Source: Phoronis australis (lineage: Eukaryota > Phoronida > Phoronidae). Taken from it: 64,000 nt of DNA. The stretch spans positions 1,477,671 through 1,541,670 of the forward strand of contig NMRA01000015.1 of assembly GCA_002633005.1 (NCBI GenBank). The letters are read 5' to 3'. The notes under the pieces are model-generated. The model was not told the DNA's origin. It saw only the letters and a program-made list of their open reading frames with translations, and did not search any database. The position numbers were made by a program, and so were the translations under genes. Of the stretch, positions 50,401-61,500 are shown piece by piece; position 1 is the stretch's first letter; the number at the start of each line of letters is the position of its first letter.

Positions 50401-51369
50401 ATTGATTGAACATGTTACATTTTGATGCAAGTTATGATGTAGTAAACTGAAAAGTGAGCTTTACTTAAATAGACAACTCTTTACCCACATCATTCACAAC
50501 ACTAACTGTATTTTGGCATTCAAACCCGTTCAGTCACTCAAAGCTAGCTATCTGGCTATGTAGCTATCTGGCTATGTAGCTATCAGGCTATGTAGCTGCT
50601 GTAATGATATGAGAACTTACAGGAAGGAAATATTCAAAACTGAGATTGGTCTGTGTATCAACAAGTAATTTGCACTTTTTCATGTTTTTTTGAATGCCAA
50701 TACTCAAGTACCTCTTCCCTTCACAGGTGTGGAATTGTTAGTTAGGTTTCGTGCCACAAAAGTTTTGTCTTTCGCATCATCTCGCTCCTCTTCATCCTCT
50801 GAAGACTCTAACTCAGCCTCCTCTCCATCAACAATGCTCCACAAAGACGTGTCCAGCTCAACTTCGTCTTTGAACCTAGACGGTATTTTTGACCTGCGTT
50901 TCCCACGACCATATTCCTTAGGTTCTTCTTCATCTTCCACTTCTTCACTCTCAGCTTCCACTTCAGGTTCTGGCAGCTTACGCGGTCTTCCTGGTTTCCC
51001 CTTAGATTTTTGTTCAGCTGCAGGCTCTCCAATAGGGTGTAAACGCGGCCTGCCCGGCTTGCGCCTATTTGCCATTTCTGGTTTGGTGAGCGCTTCAGCC
51101 AATTTTTCCTCATCTTCAGCCTGTACATCCAAAACGTGATAACATAAGCGATCGCCAGCTAACACTAAATTTTCAAGAGAAATATTAATTTTAATATTGT
51201 CGTTGTCCTCTTTGAACAGTTTAACCCTGCTACCAAACTCTCCGTCGTTGTTTCCAGCCAAAAACACAGCTTCAAATTGCCGCTTCATGAGGTATGACAC
51301 CTCAATCACTCTCTTTGGCAGAATAACTTCGAGATTGGCAATGGCGCGCCCAGGTTTACTCGGATCCAT
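47500..51369 (-). CDS. C2H2 zinc-finger / AT-hook DNA-binding protein, two coding exons
   Basis: Exon 1 is 51369-50712 and exon 2 is 49025-47500, with donor GTACTT and acceptor TTTTTGTAG; phase agrees and gives 727 residues. Residues about 1-95 form an unrecognised, mixed alpha/beta-looking N-terminal region (ILPKRVIEVSYLMKRQFEAV). AT-hooks follow at about 103-110 (RKPGRPRL), 124-131 (GKPGRPRK) and 219-226 (RGPGRPRK); the glycine codon of the third is split by the intron. Eight C2H2 fingers follow at about 251-490, from CRLCKKYYKDYLTLWGH to CDICKKYFNRKKQLLEHAQ. The C-terminal 235 residues are acidic and Glu/Gln/Thr-rich, with four imperfect 13-residue repeats of the type TEEVESAVIARDV. It is probably a nuclear transcription factor or chromatin protein with a C-terminal activation-like tail. 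I cannot assign a specific orthologue. Exon 1's start region is duplicated by the assembly join at 51607. Confidence 0.9.
50008..50334. mobile_element. MULE-like non-autonomous DNA transposon, 40-bp perfect TIRs, 9-bp TSD
   Basis: The first 40 bases (TAGGCAATGACCATCGCCTC then TGTTGGCCCGAACCAGAGGC) are repeated exactly, inverted, at the right end. The direct repeat GACTTTCCT flanks the element at 49999-50007 and 50335-50343. Long terminal inverted repeats with a 9-bp target duplication are the hallmark of Mutator-like elements. The open frame at 50014-50373 overlaps both ends and is not a gene. It is inserted in the intron of the zinc-finger gene. Perfect ends imply recent movement. Confidence 0.85.
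50548..50600. repeat. 16-bp tandem repeat
   Basis: The unit AGCTATCTGGCTATGT occurs about three and a half times in the intron of the zinc-finger gene. Confidence 0.85.
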
Positions 51370-51883
51370 GTCTATTTCTTGTAACAATTTTTCTTAACTT
51401 GTTTCTTTCACAGGCGCTTTGAAATACAGTCACCATAACGTATACATTAGCAACAAAATTTGTGAATTGTAAAGGCGGTCAACTGTTAGGTTGGATCGCC
51501 ATGAACATGTCCCGGATGAATATTGACGAAAATTACCTTCTTGAATTGAAGAGCAATTTCAGCGCTGAATCTGATACCCAGAGTGGCTGATGAACTTTCG
51601 CGGCTTNATAACTTCGAGATTGGCAATGGCGCGCCCAGGTTTACTCGGATCCATGTCTATTTCTTGTAACAATTTTTCTTAACTTGTTTCTTTCACAGGC
51701 GCTTTGAAATACAGTCACCATAACGTATACATTAGCAACAAAATTTGTGAATTGTAAAGGCGGTCAACTGTTAGGTTGGATCGCCATGAACATGTCCCGG
51801 ATGAATATTGACGAAAATTACCTTCTTGAATTGAAGAGCAATTTCAGCGCTGAATCTGATACCCAGAGTGGCTGATGAACTTT
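51323..51883. repeat. 276-bp direct duplication around an N (assembly join)
   Basis: Positions 51323-51598 and 51608-51883 are the same sequence, separated by a few bases and a single N at 51607. The unit includes the first codons and 5' flank of the minus-strand zinc-finger gene, whose ATG is therefore present at 51369 and again at 51654. The N and near-complete identity indicate an unresolved overlap or allelic join rather than a biological duplication. Confidence 0.85.
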
Positions 51884-51975
51884 GCTGGCCGTACTCAGTC
51901 GACAAAGAAATTAATTTTTACATAGACCACTTACTGCTGTGAAATTGGTCTCGAGTTGTTTCTTGCTTAGATAAG

Positions 51976-52195
51976 AACATGGGCGGCACAGCACTGAAAA
52001 AAGTGGCCACCTGAAAGCCCCGGCCCCTAGCCCGGCCCTGACACCGCCCGATGCCGGGGCGGCGCACCCGCCGGTGACTGAAAAAAGTAGGGCTATAGCC
52101 CCCAGCCCCATGTGGTACACTGCCCATAGACCATGGGCGCCGGAGCACTGAAAAAAGTGGGGGTTTAGCCCCCCAGTCCCCTATATGGTGCGCCC
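51976..52195 (-). repeat. GC-rich repeat (minus copy of the 6530-6690 family)
   Basis: Tandem units containing CAGCACTGAAAAAAGTGG and GGGCTATAGCCCCCAGCCCC, the reverse complements of blocks at 6530-6690. The unit begins CATGGGCGGCACAGCACTGA. It is much richer in GC than its neighbours and lies between two divergent genes. Confidence 0.6.
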
Positions 52196-52331
52196 GGCCG
52201 CCCGCACCGCCGCCTTCATCAGACTTGCAAACCACTGATTAAAACAACATCGGACTCCTCAGTAATCATGATTCATTCATCGATGTAGAAATGAACATGA
52301 ACCTAAGGAGTGATTTTTAATTGTAGAATAG

Positions 52332-52502
52332 CAGTGGCGGATTTAGAGGGAGGGCCAAAGGGGCCATGGCCCCCCTAAAATTCTCCCAGATTCCATTGGG
52401 CAGTTCGGAGGTGCGAAAATGTCTGACGGGCAACAAAATCCTGGCTGCTGCAGTGCCCTGGCCCGCCCTCCCAGCTAACTCAAAATCCTGAATCCGCCCC
52501 TG
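52332..52502. mobile_element. 171-bp MITE-like element with CAGTGGCGGATTTAG ends
   Basis: The left end CAGTGGCGGATTTAG pairs with the right end, whose reverse complement is CAGGGGCGGATTCAG. The direct repeat AATAG flanks both sides (52327-52331 and 52503-52507). A fragment resembling its left end (GTGGATTTAGGGGGG) occurs near 38341 in a SMCR8 intron. It is non-coding; a hAT-like origin is possible. Confidence 0.7.
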
Positions 52503-52509
52503 AATAGGA

Positions 52510-53868
52510 ACCACATACAAACACTTTAAGCTGAAGTATCAGTACATGAGTTTTAGCACAATGGATGTGCAGCAGGCAATTTTCAACTCAGTGAAAATGC
52601 CACGTGAACATCGAAATTATTTATAAATTTTCGCTTAGTTTGTTAAATAAGCACATTCATTCACTGTTGTTGCAGTTACATGTATAAGGATATGTTACAA
52701 CTCGTATATCATAATTTATATATAGGCCTACATACGTCGTACAAGAGTTTATAAATCTGAAATATTAACTCATTAGTGTCCGTGTTTTGTCTACGTAATT
52801 GTGGCTTTCTTCTTGCGAGTTGTTAATGATTTTTACTGATGACGCCATTTCTATGCACACCTCGTAATTCTTCGCCCTTTGTAATGCCTGTTATTTTACT
52901 TTCTTTCTTGCTGAGTCACGATGTTTTTCAATATTGTTTCATATGCAACACCTTTATTTCCAGTTACGTGTCACAATAAAGTTTTAAACTTAACGAAACT
53001 AAATACATTTTTAAACATCTGAAGAGATCAGTTTTAACTCCACTACAACTCTGTGGGAAATATTTCACTACTGGTGTTACTCCTTGCTACTGCTGCTCAA
53101 ATGCCATATGGGAATAGATGAGAATCTTTTCGCCATGACTAACCAGGAAAATTGAAGTTTTACCCGCAAAATAGAATAATCTCACGGCACATGGGCCGGA
53201 TCATCTGGGAGCGGATGATGATAGAATCACGAGAAGTGTTCTCACTAAATATACAAAAGGACTGTCGGTGATTTTTGGCACATTTCTGGCTTAAGTCGCA
53301 TTTTGCACTGTTTGAGTACTAAGTTACATGCAATGCGCGCATGCGTCATTTTAAAATGCAATTTTATGGATGACGAAAACCAATAACCTCTGAAGCGTTT
53401 TCTTGATTTGCTGATGTTTAGTTTTTTAATATTCTTTGGAAACGGAAATAAATCTATTTTTGGGTAAAAAATATCACTTACACACTGACAGACTGACACC
53501 CATTTCATGAGAATCAAAAGACCTAACTTGGTATTCATTTTTAGCCAGTAAAACACTGAGAACGAAATGCAGCTTTAACCGTTCTGCCGAAGATGAATGC
53601 CGAATACACTAAGCTAACTTGGTGAATTTTCATAACAAGTCAGTCGTATAATTTCACCCAACCAACTAAGATGGAGATGCTTCTTGGATAAATGGTAAAC
53701 ATGCAGTGTGTATACGTCTTTTGTGACAACTAATAAGGCAGAACAGAAATACACGTCTATGTGTGAGTACGCAACAAAACCAACGTTGCTGGGCAGTAAC
53801 ACATCTGGGACTTCCCACCGCACACGATACACAATACACAAGACATTCACGTAATATCGAGAAGAAAA
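52510..53868. other. Intergenic, no feature recognised
   Basis: AT-rich sequence between a MITE and the PAN-like gene. Minus-strand open frames at 53245-53556 and 53614-53850 show no recognisable protein features. The last few hundred bases should contain the promoter of the PAN-like gene, but I see no distinctive box. Confidence 0.35.
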
Positions 53869-55799
53869 ATGATGGGTGTCGTGGATATAACTCTGTTAAT
53901 TTTTGCTCTCACTTCAATGTCAGGTAAATCAGACCACTTTTTTAATTTCGCTTGGGTGAAAGACAATGGGAAATTTAATTTAACGCCTCGAGCTTTATTT
54001 TAGCAGTGGAAAAGACGGAACACGTTCAACTCGTATCGCGACAGGAAGAACACAACCGAACCAGGAGGAATGACTTTTTATGGCACTTGTTCGGATAATG
54101 GGGATTGGAATTGATTACAAAACATGAAGATGGCTTTACAATGTATGGTAGGCCTCAGATCATTGAAAAGGTTATGTACTCACTACATAAAAATATTTTG
54201 ACAGCAATTGCAATAGAGAAAATGGTTGGATAATTTCATATAAATGTTTAATCATCTACCAATTTTTGTGGTATATCAATCACGTAGCATGTATTTTTAA
54301 TTGCCAGGTGCACAGCAGGTGTACAAGCAAGAAATTCCTTCGATGGGGAGCTGGTGTACCGGCGTCGACCAAGTGACGTGTGATAAGTCCATACTCCTGT
54401 TCATGGTTGGTATTGCAATTAATGAATTATTTTTCACATTTTGTAAGGATCACCAGAAAACGAGTTAGCCCACGTGCTTAGTATAATATATTGGAACTGT
54501 AAACCAAAACTGGCACTTTGTGATTCATATGGAAACAAGTGGGTTTGGAAGAAAAGCATTGCAGTGCATGAGAAAAGAAATACAGTTAATCAGCCAGAAT
54601 TTAAACGGGTGGTGACAAAAATAATGGGACTGAGAATGCACCAAAGATGAAATTCAAGGGGTATGCAAGTATAAAAGTGTTGTAACCTTGATTCAATTAA
54701 TAAGGTTGCACTCACATGTGTCTTAATTATGTGGTAAATTATACTTGATAGTGAAATAGTTTGTTATGCACTTTATTAGTTGCCAACTGGTATACTNTGA
54801 TAAGTCCATACTCCTGTTCATGGTTGGTATTGCAATTAATGAATTATTTTTCACATTTTGTAAGGATCACCAGAAAACGAGTTAGCCCACGTGCTTAGTA
54901 TAATATATTGGAACTGTAAACCAAAACTGGCACTTTGTGATTCATATGGAAACAAGTGGGTTTGGAAGAAAAGCATTGCAGTGCATGAGAAAAGAAATAC
55001 AGTTAATCAGCCAGAATTTAAACGGGTGGTGACAAAAATAATGGGACTGAGAATGCACCAAAGATGAAATTCAAGGGGTATGCAAGTATAAAAGTGTTGT
55101 AACCTTGATTCAATTAATAAGGTTGCACTCACATGTGTCTTAATTATGTGGTAAATTATACTTGATAGTGAAATAGCTCTGTTATGCACTTTATTCATGC
55201 GCGCACCCAACCTTCAATATGGGGGGGGGCTCGAATTCCTGACTTTGTGGACCCTTCGTAAGAAAAAAGCAGGCGCACTAAAAAATAAATGTTTAGTGGA
55301 CTTTTGCCTCAGTTTCTCGGACAAACTTTTGTCTCTTTGAGGCGGACCTTTTGCCCACTTCACCCCGAGCCTCCCCCTGGGAGCACACATGTTATTGGTT
55401 GCCAACTGGTATGCTATAAATACAATACAGTTGCAGTCTAGAAAGTGTCAGTTCATGGTACACTGTGGCAATCACTCAGGAGTCCAAAATATTTGTAAGG
55501 CAGAAATGAACACCACACTAAATCACAGGCATTTATTTCTCAAGAATATATTAATGACAGGAATCACAGTATCTAAAATAGTCTTTTGAATTTGTTTACA
55601 GGTACACAGTGTTAATGAATGTGCCCTCAAATGTTCAGAGGACGGCCACTGTAAATCCTTCAACTATGAAAGAAGTGCATCCACAATCCAAAGGTGTGAA
55701 TTGATCAAAGACAATACCGTGAGAGACAAGCGGTACATTAAAGTACTGAAACCAAATGCAGTGCTGCAACAGGGCTATACTTTCTACAAGCTGATCTAA
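53869..55799 (+). CDS. Small secreted PAN/apple-like protein gene, in-frame stop in exon 2
   Basis: Four exons with matching phases: 53869-53923, 54007-54147, 54308-54405 and 55602-55799. Exon 1 encodes a signal-peptide-like start, MMGVVDITLLIFALTSMS. Exons 3 and 4 carry a cysteine pattern (WCTG, VTC, then NECALKCSEDGHCKSFNYE and a later RCEL) typical of PAN/apple domains, which mediate protein or carbohydrate binding outside the cell. The gene ends YTFYKLI then TAA. The predicted length is 163 codons plus stop, but codon 49 (54096-54098) is TAA in the frame set by exon 1. The neighbouring frame stays open up to 54114, so an indel, a sequencing error, a nonsense allele or a pseudogene are all possible. 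The last 25 bases of exon 3 are copied at 54798-54822 by the assembly join. Confidence 0.62.
54381..55190. repeat. Direct duplication around an N (assembly join of alleles)
   Basis: The sequence from 54381 is repeated from 54798, after an N at 54797, for about 379 bp with almost no differences. The copies then differ: the first continues TTATTAGTTGCCAACTGGTA, whereas the second has a 196-bp insert before the same words (GGTTGCCAACTGGTATGCT). This looks like two haplotypes laid end to end. Confidence 0.8.
55196..55391. mobile_element. 196-bp insertion, probably polymorphic, TSD TTATT
   Basis: The insert starts CATGCGCGCACCC; the reverse complement of its end reads CATGTGTGCTCCC, an imperfect 13-bp terminal inverted repeat. 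TTATT flanks both sides (55191-55195 and 55392-55396). The parallel copy upstream of the N lacks it and has a single TTATT, as an empty site should. It is in the last intron of the PAN-like gene. No coding capacity. Confidence 0.7.
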
Positions 55800-56085
55800 A
55801 TTTTAACCATGCAAAGGACAAATAACTCCAAGACACGACTTGTACATGAGTACTTCAGACTAGTTGATTTTTAGGATGAAATAACTGCTTCAGTATTGCT
55901 ATAGACTAAAATACGCACATCTTGTTGCTGTCAATGGACCACGTGTTTTCTTCAACTGATAAACCAAAATTCTTGTCAATACAAAGAACTAATGCTGTGT
56001 TATAAAGTAATATTTCTATATTGTTCATTCTTTATAAAATTCCCTAACCCATCTGCACCAGTGGTCTCACAAAATAACCAGAAAC

Positions 56086-56091
56086 AATAAA
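56086..56091 (+). terminator. Poly(A) signal of the PAN-like gene
   Basis: AATAAA lies 287 bp after the stop codon at 55797-55799 and is the first plus-strand consensus after it. This would give a 3' UTR of about 0.3 kb. Confidence 0.55.
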
Positions 56092-56099
56092 ACTCATTT

Positions 56100-58537
56100 C
56101 TCCCAACCCTTTGAACTTGAACCTTAGACATCACCATGATAACATAAACAATTACACATGTTAAAAGAACAGGTGCTTAAAGTGAGATTGCATACGCTTT
56201 TCCATTCTCCAACATCAAAATAAGATAAATCAGTTTAACATGCCAAAACCTCACACATGGCCATACAGACATTCCACAGTTGTGAAAGAAATGTTTGTTT
56301 CGAAACTTTACGACAAACGCAAATTGAATGAAACAAAACTGGTCATTCAAATATGTTTCTAACACAACAGTCAATTGAGCAAGCATAGTTTTAATTAAAT
56401 AGTGCTTTTCACATATAAGACACATATTAAAATTACAGCTGTTCTTAGCATACCAATGACAGTAAAACAAAAGTAAATCAATATTTCACTGGGTACCAAC
56501 ATGTTTTCTGATTCCAACTGAAACCCTCAACCAGCAGCATTGTATGCTTTTATAAAAAAGATCCAGTGGATTTTGATACCTCAGCTCATCATGGAAACTC
56601 ATGCTTAGTAGAAAGCAACATGGCCTTACATAGTTTTCCTCCTTTCACCAGCTTATTCATCACTAATGCAGTGTCTAAACAACTATAATAACCAAATGAA
56701 TAAGTTAATATCATATACATCCAAATTTCAGTTTTACCCTCAAAAGTCAAAACACAATCTTAAATGTTTAGAATTTACGAAGAAGAAAAGCTGTTACAAT
56801 TTCTACTGAGTGACAAATGATGTCTGAAGACATGAAGCCATGTGGCAACTCAGCAAACATTGCTGTACGAGACAGTCAATACATTGCTGCCCGAGACAGT
56901 CAACCATTTCCTTTGTGTAAGAATTTGCATCCGTGGACTGTGACATTAAAAATACTGACTAACTGTAGTACAGTTGTATGTAATATATAGTTGATGGAAA
57001 TATATCTAAAAGAATACGTTGGGTTACAAATAAGATAAAACTCAACAACTAAACCCTTTTGCAATTGTGACAATTAAATGGTAACAAAGAGATTATGCAA
57101 CTTTTCAAATGGCACCAGTTTAACAAGCAATGAAATCATTTTCACTTTCATTCAAACAAAAATAATTCTTTAGAAGAAGCAAAATAATGAAGACTACTAA
57201 AACGCATGGTGGTTATGAAAACAAAAATAACAATACATGCAAGTATACTACAATGACAGTTCAACTGTTCACAGCTAAAGCACAGACTACACTGCAAGAG
57301 CCGTTAAGAAATGACAAAATTCAAACCCACGCAATTCTCTAATTTCTTGGGAAAGTGATTCAATTTTAATAACAATGTCCATAATAGTTCACAGTCGTTT
57401 TAAAGCAAAACAAAAATAAAAATAAAAACAACCAGTGAAAAATGTACAATAGCTGTCGCACAGAGAGAGCATCATGACTAAGAACATTATTTATAGAATC
57501 CAGGGTAATGACCAATTTACTGTGTGCTTCAGTCCTGGCCTCCATTAAAAACTTGCTTTTATGAGAAACCCAGCATTCATCAATGACGTCACAACAAAAA
57601 ACTATCTTGACCTACTTTCCTGCACAAGGTCACAAATGTGGGATACAACGGACTAGTATAGCAAACTTGATACTAAGTAATATCCACATACCTAATCTCC
57701 CGAGGTCTATTACGGACAGCTGCATACTGGAAACCCAGCTTCCAATAACTCTGTGTAATCTTATTACACTCAGTGGCAAAGTAAGACTAAGTATCACACT
57801 ACACTTATTATCACTATGAGTGTTAGAGAGTTTTGTTTGAAGTAGAGGAAAATTTAAAATATTATGCATTTACAAGATGGTCACATGAAACCCAAAGCCT
57901 ATAGTATTTTATTCTCACATGCGACCAACAGTCCTTAATTATGCGCAGCGTAATCTCTATTAGAAGTCTGCCACTATCCTATCGCTACTGAAATATCTAC
58001 AACAAAATTAGTTAAGAAAACTGTGCTCAACTTCTCACAATGCTGCTACATTTCGTGACTTTCAAATAAAATGAGCTTAACGACACCCACAGAAAACTAA
58101 GGTCAATTCAACAATAACAAAATCATTGCAATTCATCTACTCAATTGCAACATCTTGGCAAATTGATTGCATTTTCTTGCTAAACTTCCTGAATCATTGT
58201 TTTTTTATCATTTTTATTGCCTTTGAATTGTTTGGAATAGAAACTAGACAAGATTGTTGAAGTTTGCACAGTTTTAAAATTTGGTAAAAATTTGAGACAC
58301 CTTTTTCAGAGAGGAGTGCTCAATCTATAATTCTTTCACCACAGCACCTATATGACATCATAACACGTATTTGAAAATAACATGGTGTCATGGGTTGACA
58401 AAAAAGTATTCAAAAATATAATGTGATCATTGAAAACAAAAATGTGCAGTGAATAGTTACCTTGTTTGTTATTGCCAACATTTAAATGAACAAATGAACT
58501 TTACGCAGAGAAGAACTCACATAATTTTTTGCCTCAT
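56100..58537 (-). other. ATP13A2: Probable ATP13A2 3' UTR and convergent intergenic DNA
   Basis: No coding exon is seen on either strand. Minus-strand AATAAA words near 58217 and 57914 are possible ends for ATP13A2; which is used cannot be told from sequence. The remaining DNA separates it from the convergent PAN-like gene. Confidence 0.35.
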
Positions 58538-61500
58538 CTAGTTAACGGACAAATCATTGAGACTTGAAATCAGGCTATCCCCTGTAGACAAGGTAATCTG
58601 GCCAACAGGGGGCCAACTTATGTCCGACTCCAGTTCCATCGCGATCTGTTTGTACACTTTTTCAGATGACTTGGATGGTCTTATTAATTTTGAGAAACTT
58701 CTTAGAAGCCAACTGTCTGATATGAACTCCTGCAACAGTGAAAACAGTTATTAAACTGCCACGTATGAGGATCAGTCAACGCTTTATCAATACTGAAAAC
58801 ACGTATGCACTTCTTAAATTTTTTGAAAAATGAATGACCAATTGAATGAATAAATTCAAGTAATTAAAAACATTTAAGGAATCATCAAATTCACAATAAA
58901 ACATTGATATACTTAAACATGCCTATAAAGTTCCAAGTATTAAGAAGGCTTACACTCAACACTTAAACCAACCCTTAAACGGATCACAAGGTTTTAGAAA
59001 TTCGACGACAACCCCTACTGCCCTTTCAGAGACTTCTAACAGTCACACACCCTTAACCCAAACTCCCTTTCTTCCAGACCCCAAAATCCCACACCCTCCC
59101 TCCCTTGCCCTCTCCCTCAATTGGCCAACTTCTTTGACGTTATACTGGAAAAAAGTCACCACGTTATAAGTAAGAAGTATTAATCTTCCTACATACCATA
59201 TGTTGGTCACGTCACATGAACTATAGATAAGTCTCAAAAGACCTCTGCCCCCCATTGGGCTCGAATTCTTACTTACAACAGGTTATGCATATGCACTCTC
59301 AAGTTGGTTAAAATAGCTCCTATTTAGTCCGATTGGAGTACTGTACTCAACTAGTGGCCCAATAGCTCAGTGGACTACAGGTCCTGCATGGTTAGAGGAA
59401 AGTCCCAGGTTCAAGCTCCAGTAGGAACAGAGATCTTACCAGACTAAACTATAGGCAATATGACCTGACCATCATATGGTGTACAAGAAGGCTAATACAT
59501 CTCACTGATACCATATCAGCACGTTGATTTATAACAGCACAGTTACAAAGATCACGTAAGTTATGTTTACGTCTATTGTCCGTAAAACATTGTGGTTGTC
59601 CCTCTTATGACATCGCAAAACCATTAGAATGTTATAGAATAACTTCAAGTCTAACGTACCTCAATTAAGATGGAGATGAGAAGGTTACCACACACAACCA
59701 ACAGAATGGTGACTTTGAACAGTATTGCATCGTCATGAATGTAGATCATCTGCAGAAATAACAAGCATGCCTTTTACACAGTCAATGTCAATGACATGAT
59801 GTTGGTGGGGGTTACCACTCATCCAACTTAAGTACTTTCCACTTTAGTTGATGTGCAGCAAACATAAACTAACACTAAGGAGCATTTTTCAAACTTCAGG
59901 AGAAGATTTTGAAGTAAATTTCATAAGTTTCAATTTATTTTTCCACATCACGTTCCACGATACAAGTACATTACAACCTCGCTGAAAAGTCACCAGCTGC
60001 TGACTGATCATCTGGCAGAAACGAGATTATCAGCAAAGACAAACTAGTAAAAAATATGCACTTTTCACTCTCAGACGCCAATCCATCATTGTCACCTTGA
60101 GTCAATGATGCTCAGTGTAAACCATTAAATCATGTCCTCACTGCCATGTCATGCCAAAACTGGTTGGCACAACCATTAATGACAACTGATGATGAAGCAA
60201 TATTAGTGAATATGGTACGTATGAGTGGCTAAAGAGGGTGCTATAAACATTCGATGTTCAAACTGGTTATGGTGTCTATGGCTTCTAAGATATGCAAAAT
60301 TTTGAAGCAAAATTTCCAGGCTAATTTTCAAATAATTATTGTTATTTTCATGCTATTTCCTTCTGGGGTTTCACCATAAATACAAAGCTAGACACAAGGA
60401 CTAACACAAACACAAACACAAAGAAATGGTGTTTCTGTGAGATCATAGTCATGACAAGACGGAAGTAATTTTCACTTACTTCTAGGAAATCCCGAAGAAA
60501 CTTGAAAGGATACATCCACAAAAATGTTGTGAGAAGCGTGAGGATGATTAGAGATAATGTGAAGGGAACTGTAAAGTAAAAAATAACAACGTTAATTCTA
60601 ACAAGGTTAAAGTGATGTTATTGGCGAGAAAAGTGGTTTTCTGAGATCAACCTCAGCAAGGAATCAAACCTGGAACCAGCAGTCTAATGTTCTTCTGGTG
60701 TAGCTAAGACCCACTTGATAATGACAGTTGAGAAAGTTCAAGCATATTTAACTGGTAAACTTTCTAGCCTTGATTTCAACGAATGTCTGGCAAGAATTAT
60801 CAATTAGTAATAAGATCACATAAACACCAAGTATTTGTTGTTTTATAGCTCTGATCAAAGCTAATAACTCCAAGATGTCTGTCACATCCAGTAACAATCA
60901 AAAATGCATTTTCGGCCATAAAACTGACAAAACAATCATGAGTTTCACAAAACAAAAGTGAAAATTGTAATGGCATTTTTAAGGTCACACACATAACAAA
61001 AGACTATGAACAGATGGTCACATGGCCATTCACAGCACACTTTACATGTTAACACTTTAAGTGTGGTAAAAGTCTCACTCAAAGTGACACGATGAGGCGA
61101 AAAAATGAAAGTTCATTTGTCTTATTTGCCACCAAAAATAAATATAGAAAAGCTTGGCTCACTCCACAGTCAGCATCAGATATACTATACAACTAAATAA
61201 TTTGGCAAAATTTGATAAAACCATTGAAAAACTTAATAATTGAGCTGATAGATCTACTCTAATTGTACAGCAATATTGCAAGTGAAATGCAGTTGATTTC
61301 TGACTCACCATTGGTCCAAATGTGCTTTCTGTACGGAGGACCTTTAGAGAAGCAGACGGCACAGATGAGATACTGGAAGGCTGAGTAGCAGAAGAGAAGT
61401 GTTCCTTCAAAGCACACGGTTGTTTTGACGACGTTGAAGGATGACACATGGGGTAAAAACCTACAGCAAAAACGTGAAGGTTCAAGGAGGGACTACGTGT

